Notes under the pieces: generated by a model | Databases searched by the model: none | The model's input: only the letters and a program-made list of their open reading frames with translations | Told to the model about the DNA's origin: nothing | Shown here: positions 57,515-64,000 of the stretch, one piece after another | Layout of the letters: every line of letters starts with the position of its first letter | Position numbering within the stretch: the first letter of the stretch is position 1 | Origin: Fomitopsis serialis | Taxonomy: Eukaryota > Basidiomycota > Agaricomycetes > Polyporales > Fomitopsidaceae | DNA length: 64,000 nucleotides | NCBI RefSeq assembly: GCF_022376445.1 | Contig: NW_025955123.1 | Coordinates: 25,679-89,678, forward strand | Direction of reading: 5' to 3' | Program-made: the position numbers and the translations under genes

Positions 57515-57770
57515 CTAAATCCACGGGATTGGTCCTCCGTGCGATCCGCTCCGCCCTGCATGCACTCGCCGGACGCCCGGACGATCGTCCTCCTCTTCTC
57601 GACGGTTCAGACATTGGTGATCGCCGAAGAGCCGCCCGGGAGCGTCATGGGGTTTACTCGTCGGCGTTGTCGTGGTCCAGAGCGCGATCAAGTACCTGAT
57701 CTTGAAGCGCGCGAGCTGGCGCGCTTGCACTCGGGAGAGGGTTCTACGTAGCTCGTGAACACATCTGAAC
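57515..57770 (-). pseudogene. Decayed F-box gene fragment
   Basis: Minus-strand translation around 57690-57560 (LFGDHQCLNREEEDDRPGVR) aligns with the relic at 61350-61290 (LSVTPHYDVREDEDDRPSAL), which in turn runs into recognisable F-box sequence (CAAWYPRAIHNLYS). Frames are broken and exons missing. Confidence 0.45.
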
Positions 57771-58289
57771 GGCCTCTATTCATGATTCAGGAGTTCAGAG
57801 TGCATGCAGCGTTAGATGACAGGTCGCCGGGATGATCTGAGATATGCGTACCTGTCTTTGCGCCCGAATTTTCACGCCATACGGTCGACCATCGCTTTTA
57901 CCGTATTCAGAGGCGGACGACAAGTTAACGTCGGCCTCGCTGCATCGAGAAGCCTATTGATCAGATCAATATATCGCGAGGATCTGTCTGTTCAAGAAGC
58001 CGTCAGGGAAGGACACATACTAGCGAGCACGAACCTGTCCACGATGATCCGGAATCTGTGCATCATCCTCATACAGCGAAGTCATACGTTTCCCTGCACC
58101 TGTCATTGAAAAGATCACGCAACCGCGGGTTGATGGTCCTTTGGGACATGCATTCGCTGGAAAACCAGAAATCTGAATTACCGCAGCTGCAAGACGTTAC
58201 TGAGCGCGTACCGAATCGGGTCCGACGGCGTGACAGGCTTGAGCAGTTATAATTCTTGAACAGAGACGAGACGCACAGTAGGATAACTT

Positions 58290-58680
58290 AGGACCCATTC
58301 GGCTCCGAGATCCGCACGCTATTGACTGTGCGACAGAGTGAGACACGTCGCATGCGCCCGGCGGGAGCGCGATGAGGCCTTCGCGACGTCCGCTCAGGCG
58401 CATCCACAACCAGGATGCCAGGAGACCGAGCGGGTGAGCGGTGAAGAAGGGAACGCAGGTGACCTACCGAGAATTGGGGCTCAGCGTGGGATGTCTGCAG
58501 AGTGATCGTGGAGAGAGACGTACCAAGACAGGAAAAGGATTCGGCGGTCGGTCCAGGCTGCGTAACGCACTAGACAATGTCCCGCTTAAGAATGACGACC
58601 AAGAGGCCTGCGGACAGTGGCAGAGACGGGTGAAAGTCACGTCCGGTGAATCTGCAACATACCGACGAGGTTCATGGAGC
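58290..58680. repeat. Diverged segmental duplication, copy 1 (F-box region relic)
   Basis: Matches 60690-61075 in the same orientation: CGGGAGCG.GA.GAGGCCTTC, GAGGCCTG.GGAC, CATACC.A.GAGGTTCA and other words in order. In the minus strand both give related broken translations (REGLIALPPGACDVSHS / REGLVTLPLDAYDVSIP), so they are likely remnants of one exon of an F-box paralogue. Confidence 0.65.
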
Positions 58681-60689
58681 ATGATAATGGGGCCTACGAT
58701 TTGGCCATGAACGGCCATACGGACGTGCGGATGAACAGACATCAATTTGATCGAATGGTCTAGATATGTAGTGCGTTAGTTCCATATCGCAGTCGAGGGG
58801 AGTACACGTACCTGAACCACGTTGGCCTATGGTACACGAGCAAAACAAGATAGACATACTTAGAGCAACAGCGTGCTGTTGAACAAAATGCCCTGTGCCA
58901 CCATCACGACGAGGAAAGCTTGTCGAAGCTCGATCTGCGATGTAGGAATGTATGTCGAGGACGTGGTAGACGACTCGATGTTCTCGTGGGTCGTGATATC
59001 AACGTGTCTGGGTGCGACGCGAGACTTGGAGGATGTGCCTAGGGCATGTGAATCTGATTAGACGAGGAACAATCTCAAACGAAAGACACATACAGTGGTG
59101 GATGTTGGTTCTTTCATGGAGGTCGTAGTTCGAAACAACGCGTTCACCCGATCTCCTTGTCCCGCACAGAGCGGGCGTTGTACCATATCAGAGCCTGGTG
59201 GTCGTCGCAAGCGGGAAGACTGCGCACGCGTCAAGGGATGCGCGCCCGTGGGTTCCTTCGTCGATTAACGTTCATCGGCGACACGTTAATGTGAGAATAG
59301 ATGTTTGGCGGTGAGATCCTTGCTAGTGTGGCGTTCGAGAACATGTGAAGTGACTAGCCAGACGATCGTTCTGCCTCCAGAGGACGTAAGTGAGGGATGC
59401 AGGAAGCAGTGGCGAGTTACTTACAGGGAGGTCGGCTACGAAGCGCTAGGTTATTAAGCTCGTACAGGACCAGTAAAGTACTTCGGTTGGCCTACGAAAC
59501 GCTGTGTCAGCTACAGTGATCATGATAGAACAGAATCGCACGCACCAGCGCGGGTGCTGTGATTCTCCATTCAGGCGATTTATGTAGCTGAGAGCAATAT
59601 CGTCTGGATTCACGACGAGTAAAAGTGTTTTATCAGTAACTGAGGCAGACGAGAGACGAGTGTTCGGAAGGCAAGATTCGGTATCCTTGGCTTGCCAACG
59701 TGAAGTATTGCACGACGTCTCATTTCCGTGTGAATAGCTTAACATATGCCGGAGAAAGACGACAGAATGACCTCGTCTTGCACCCTACTAAACGGATGCG
59801 CCACGCTAGTTGTGGTGGCAGGATGCGCCTTCGTGGCTAGGTGCGAGGAGCCGCATGGTTGGGGACTAACGCAGCTTCAAGTACGTCGACACATGAGAAC
59901 AGCTAACTCACCTCCATAAACTCCGCTACTGCTGTAGATCGTCCCAGGCTAAGTCGAGTATGTCGCGGTCGACCACAGCTAGAGCAAGATACGGAACTGC
60001 CTACGAGCCACTGGCGTCGCATTCTGTATACCTGTTTGTGCCACTCGTGCCGAGCCTTGATCTCCTCAGTGTGCTCAACAACGGTCGCTCACGAGCTTGC
60101 GCATGCTCAACCGAGCTTCTCAGGGGCGTCGAATCGGTGATTATCCCTGGCGCTGTCGCTGCCCTGGAGCCGGTCCCGCACCTAGTCTTGATGTGCATAG
60201 CCGGAAGCTTTCACTTGGGAAAACGTGCGAAGCCCGTCCACGAGTCCAGACACGTTGAAGGGTGATCGTCACGGCTCGGGTGGGGCGGAGGGAAGCGTGA
60301 CGGAGTGCTGCAATGCTGAATGTGACGAACTGAAGTGGCGATCTACTAGAGCACTCGTGTCAACGCAAGAGTGTCGGTCCGGAAGCTCGCACTACTTCCG
60401 CAAGCTACACGATCGACGCGATTGGTCCCTTGGGCGAAGAGCTCCGTCCCGAATGGCCCATCGGCGATCCAGACGTTTCGCCCTTCCCGCACGTCCAGCT
60501 ATTAAAGTGCGCCGACATAGCTTCCCGTGGGCGTCGCGGGGCCTGACGTCCTCGTCCGCACTGTCATGGTCTTGAGCGCACGCAATCGCTAATCTCGATG
60601 TGCGTTCGCTGGCGGCTAAAGCTCGTGAACGCCTTTGGAAGGTCACTCTTGATGCAGATGGGTGCCTGAAAGGGCTTCGGAGCGATAAC
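58681..60689. other. Gene-poor spacer
   Basis: Short frames without motif, no splice-consistent gene, no tandem repeat. It separates two copies of a duplicated relic. Confidence 0.45.
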
Positions 60690-61075
60690 GTAGGACCCTT
60701 CGGCTCCGGGTGTCGCGCGATAGAGGGATAGACACGTCGTACGCGTCCAGCGGGAGCGTAACGAGGCCTTCTCGAGTCCACGCAGGCGCATCTACAACTA
60801 GGACGACACAATATCGAGTGGGTGTGGTATGGTGGAGATTACGCAGGCGAGCTAAAAAATATTGTGTCAGCGTGGGGGAATATGAAGAATGAGCCCGGGA
60901 ATCGGCGTACCCAGACAGGCGGGCTTTCTGTTGTCGACTCCATACCGACGCGCACATCTGCGTCGACAACATCACCCACATAACGATGCCGAACACGAGG
61001 CCTGTGGACGACATCAGCAAACAGTTGAGAGTGAATACGGTGTATGTGTAGCATACCAATGAGGTTCAAGCTGCC
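60690..61075. repeat. Diverged segmental duplication, copy 2 (F-box region relic)
   Basis: Second copy of 58290-58680. It is directly adjacent to the clearer F-box relic at 61060-61400, supporting an origin from an F-box/LRR gene. Confidence 0.65.
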
Positions 61076-61400
61076 ATCTTCTGCGGACGTGTTCTTGGTA
61101 CACGTGGGGATCGATCCGACTCGAACGCGATGAGTATACGAGTGGATGTGAGCCAGCGCATGACTCGCGGAGACGTGCGGGACTGCTTGAATAGCATGTC
61201 GAAGCTCGCGCGGTTGCGGATCCACGACGGAGTACAGGTTGTGGATGGCTCGGGGATACCACGCAGCACAGGGCACTCGGACGATCGTCCTCATCTTCCC
61301 GCACGTCGTAATGGGGGGTCACCGACAGAGCGAGGAATGACGTGGGCTTCACAGTCCTCGTTAGCGCTGCGGTGATCCTGAGTGCGACCAACACCCGATC
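61060..61400 (-). pseudogene. Decayed F-box gene
   Basis: The minus strand gives CCVAWYPRAIHNLYSVVDPQ in one frame and NRASFDMLFKQSRTSPRVMR in another. They match, in order, the intact gene's AALVCAAWYPRAMHNLYHPL and RRSFNMLFKQIRASPRVEG. The change of frame between the two matches is a frameshift, and stops follow. Confidence 0.8.
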
Positions 61401-62936
61401 TTGATGCGTGCGAACTGGTGGCTTCGGACAGCGGAGAGGACACTACAAACTATTTCACACGCTCGAAAGATCGCTCTCGGTGGTTCGAGGTACAGAGGAG
61501 TGTGATCTCGGAGTGCTGCGATGCAACGTTAGACGTTAGGCTGACATGATGATCTACAATATTATTGTTCGTCCGCACTTTAGTCCAATATAGAGGGTTT
61601 TCGACCAATTCCACGCGGTATGTGATTGTCGGTGTAAGGAAGATCTCGCTGCGCCGAGAGAGTTGAGACGACGCGCCGAGAGGATGTGGCTGTTCCGTGA
61701 AATGTAAGATAGACCGTTAGACAGTTGAAGGAATGACGCATACGGGCGTGCACCGACCTCCCAATAATGACCAGGAGTGTCTGCGCACATTTGTCCTCAT
61801 CCATGTACAGTCGAGAAACATGGATTCACGACTGATGTTCCAATGGTACAAGCCTACCAGAACGACGCACGTCATGATCGTCTGGCGAAGCGCAAGACAT
61901 CAGGTCTGACTGGACGAGCAGACAAGCCGAGGCGGGTGTAACACCATTCAGAGCGCACTGGATCGGAATCAACAACGTGACAAACCGAAAAACAGCAGGG
62001 AACGCACATGAACGGGATCCGTAAGCCTCAAAAGTCGCGCGTCACACACCGCACGGCCGAAGGGGAGAAGCAGCGCCCGCAGATGCCTCTGTTGACGGTG
62101 AGGAGGCTGGCTCGAGCGGCGAGCGCGGTCAAACGAGGGTTTATTGTGCAGAGTCACGGTACGGCGCGCCGCTCGGACATGAGACCGAAGCTGTGCAGTT
62201 GAGAGCCGCGACATGTTGAAGGCTGGACAGATATTGCGTGAGGACACCAAGTAAGTCAATGCCATGCACCTGTACTGACCAACGTAGGAGCCGCCTGTTT
62301 ATCGCGTCGACGATGGACTCGGAGGTCTTCAGCAGTATGTCAGATGAGACCGCTGGCGACGTACTTCATGGAAGATACAGCTCTCATTTGCGTATTCCTG
62401 TCGCGCTACAGCGTTGACGCTGACCATTGCAGAACGGATACTATTGATAATGACGAACGCGTAAATCGTCCAGGCGCGACGGACTGCAACAGATGTGCGG
62501 ACGCGAACCTGGGTCCCCGACGTTATGTAGGCGGCACTTGCTACCCGCACGGACATAGCGCAAGTTCTGCGAGTCACAAAGTAAGCCGATGGGGGCAGCG
62601 AGAGCAGCGGAGAGCAGGATCGAAGGGAAGGTCGTCGGTCGCGCTGGTCGACAAGGAGGAGGCGACGCCACCGTGGTCGGCCCGTGGGCCGCTCCTCCGA
62701 GATGCCTACGAGCGCCTGTCCGTACCTCTGACTGCAGAAGCGCTTTCTGCACTGTCTTGGACACCCTCTCACCGTTCTTTGAATACCGCCAAAATCTCAG
62801 CACGCATCGCGCAACGCCCTCGGGTGCTGTGTCGTCCAGCCAGACGCGCAATGCATACACAATTGCTAAATGGATGCACGTCCGCGCGGGACTCGACTCG
62901 CGCGCATCCTCCGCAACCGTTGCCCTCCGCCGACTG
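61401..62936. other. Gene-poor region with long but unconvincing frames
   Basis: Overlapping open frames on both strands at 62329-62975 lack domains. Their arginine/alanine-rich translations are what high-GC sequence gives by chance. No gene is called. Confidence 0.4.
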
Positions 62937-63515
62937 ACAGTTACTCATGCGCCTCTTCGGGTCCTGCTCCAGTGAGCACGCGTCCGTTGCGCGCATCCCG
63001 CAAGTATGACGCTCGACAGTTCCATCCGCGTCCTGTAACGGGGTGCGGTGCATGGGTGAGTCGCTCGATCGTAAAAGCTTGAACGAGACGAAAACACGGA
63101 AGGACGAGTGTCTGTCAGGTATGTAACCTCTAGTTCTCGGGGGACATGGCTCATCGTCCAGTGTGCATCAGACTCCTTTTCAGAGCTTAGTTCGTCGCCG
63201 AACATGGCACGCGGTGGATGCTTGAGCTTGGTGAGCGCTGTTCCGCATCTCATAAGGTGCTCTGAGCTCTGAAGTACTTATCTACTGTTGTACAGAGCAC
63301 GCCTTTTGTGTCTTCCCCCGTCGAAAGCCAATAAACTGTGCGTGACACTCGGCTCGAGGTAATGCTCCAATGACTGTTCGTACTCAAGTGTTCCAACATC
63401 ATAGCGTACGGCCTAGCCCGGACCCCTGTGGACTATTCTGGGCGCGAATGGCGTTGCGGCCTCGCCTAAGGCAAGGTGAGTATATTTGTCATGTTTTTCA
63501 ACTCAAGCGAGTCGA
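62937..63515 (+). repeat. Diverged segmental duplication, copy 2
   Basis: Partner of 50088-50690, same orientation, 12.8 kb apart. The glutamine-synthetase-like relic that follows copy 1 at 50815 was not recognised after this copy. Confidence 0.8.
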
Positions 63516-64000
63516 CCTTACATTCACTAACGCCGACGCAGAGCGCCGCCCACACATGCAAAAACGAGACTCAGTGCGCGGGTAACCTACTGATTTACAT
63601 TGCGCCCGTCGATGTTGAGAATTCTAGTGGCATTTGCGACCAACGTGCTGTCACTCAATTTGCGCACTCGAAGGGAGGCTTGGCGTCTGCCTACCTGTGA
63701 TGCTTAGTTGCCTCGCGACTCCGTGAGCTAGCGTATCCGACGACTGATCTACACATCATTGCTGCGGAACTCTTCCTGTTCGCCAGGTGAGTATGGCTCG
63801 CTTGCTTGGTATCTCACTGACCCGCCGTCATGCAAGCAGGCCATCTTGATCCTCGTAGACATTCCTGCAGTATCAAGGCTCCCATATCAACCCGGTCATG
63901 CATCGGCATGAACATGATCCACCGTATCTAAAGACAGTGTACCACTGACCACGTTCTCTCAACAGCAACACAGCGAACCTGTATGCCTCTTCCTACGGGC
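63516..64000. other. Window end, no recognisable gene
   Basis: Short frames only. GGTGAGTA words at 63787 and nearby could be splice donors of an unseen gene running out of the window. Confidence 0.35.

Noticed and set aside
62329..62975. Overlapping long frames on both strands
   Set aside because: Arginine/alanine-rich translations in high-GC DNA, none with motifs or introns.

Overview
The window looks like nuclear DNA of an agaricomycete (mushroom-forming basidiomycete). Coding exons are joined by very short introns (mostly 45-65 nt, GT-AG, with CTAAY/CTGAC-like branch sites). It contains transposase families typical of Agaricomycetes (Plavaka and KDZ) and the expanded 2-oxoglutarate/Fe(II) oxygenases of the TET/JBP superfamily that are known to travel with KDZ elements in these fungi. 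Much of the window is a transposon-rich accessory region. No tRNA, rRNA or CRISPR array was recognised.

Layout. 1-7.5 kb: two related disordered/coiled-coil genes (1-2593, 3077-4468, both +) and two unknown genes on the minus strand (6019-4946, 7458-6393). 7.5-13.4 kb: a gene-poor stretch with a proline-rich exon and two decayed tandem paralogues on the minus strand. 13.4-16.6 kb: an apparently intact Plavaka transposase (minus). 17.4-19.2 kb: a 1.7-kb near-perfect palindrome built of short repeats. 19.5-28.8 kb: four plus-strand genes in a row: two unknown proteins, a large TET/JBP-type oxygenase, and a charged protein with a DUF6532-like C-terminal half. 29.7-34 kb: a small plus-strand gene converging on a 962-residue minus-strand protein of unknown function. 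34.3-39.5 kb: the most coherent unit, an intact KDZ transposase with a CxC2-type zinc cluster (+) facing a compact intact TET/JBP oxygenase (-), with only 267 bp between the stop codons. 40.0-44.7 kb: a field of CGGCCG motifs, an Spt5-like multi-KOW protein and another unknown multi-exon gene. 44.9-48.6 kb: a candidate non-autonomous element with inverted ends. 48.8-64 kb: one small unknown gene, a class-I glutamine-synthetase-like gene with a broken inverted copy beside it, an F-box gene with decayed copies, and diverged segmental duplications, otherwise no recognisable genes.

A recurring feature is a 14-bp CpG-rich minisatellite (core TCGGACGCCCGA) present as five separate arrays. Every array lies about 50-200 bp downstream of a stop codon, and three sit between convergent gene pairs, including the KDZ/TET pair. 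KDZ, Plavaka, two TET/JBP oxygenases, an Spt5-like factor, a hairpin-forming palindrome and these arrays lying together suggest a locus where transposons and DNA-modification or chromatin genes co-evolve. That link is inference. The gene identities for Plavaka, KDZ, TET/JBP, glutamine synthetase, KOW and F-box rest on motifs visible in the translations.
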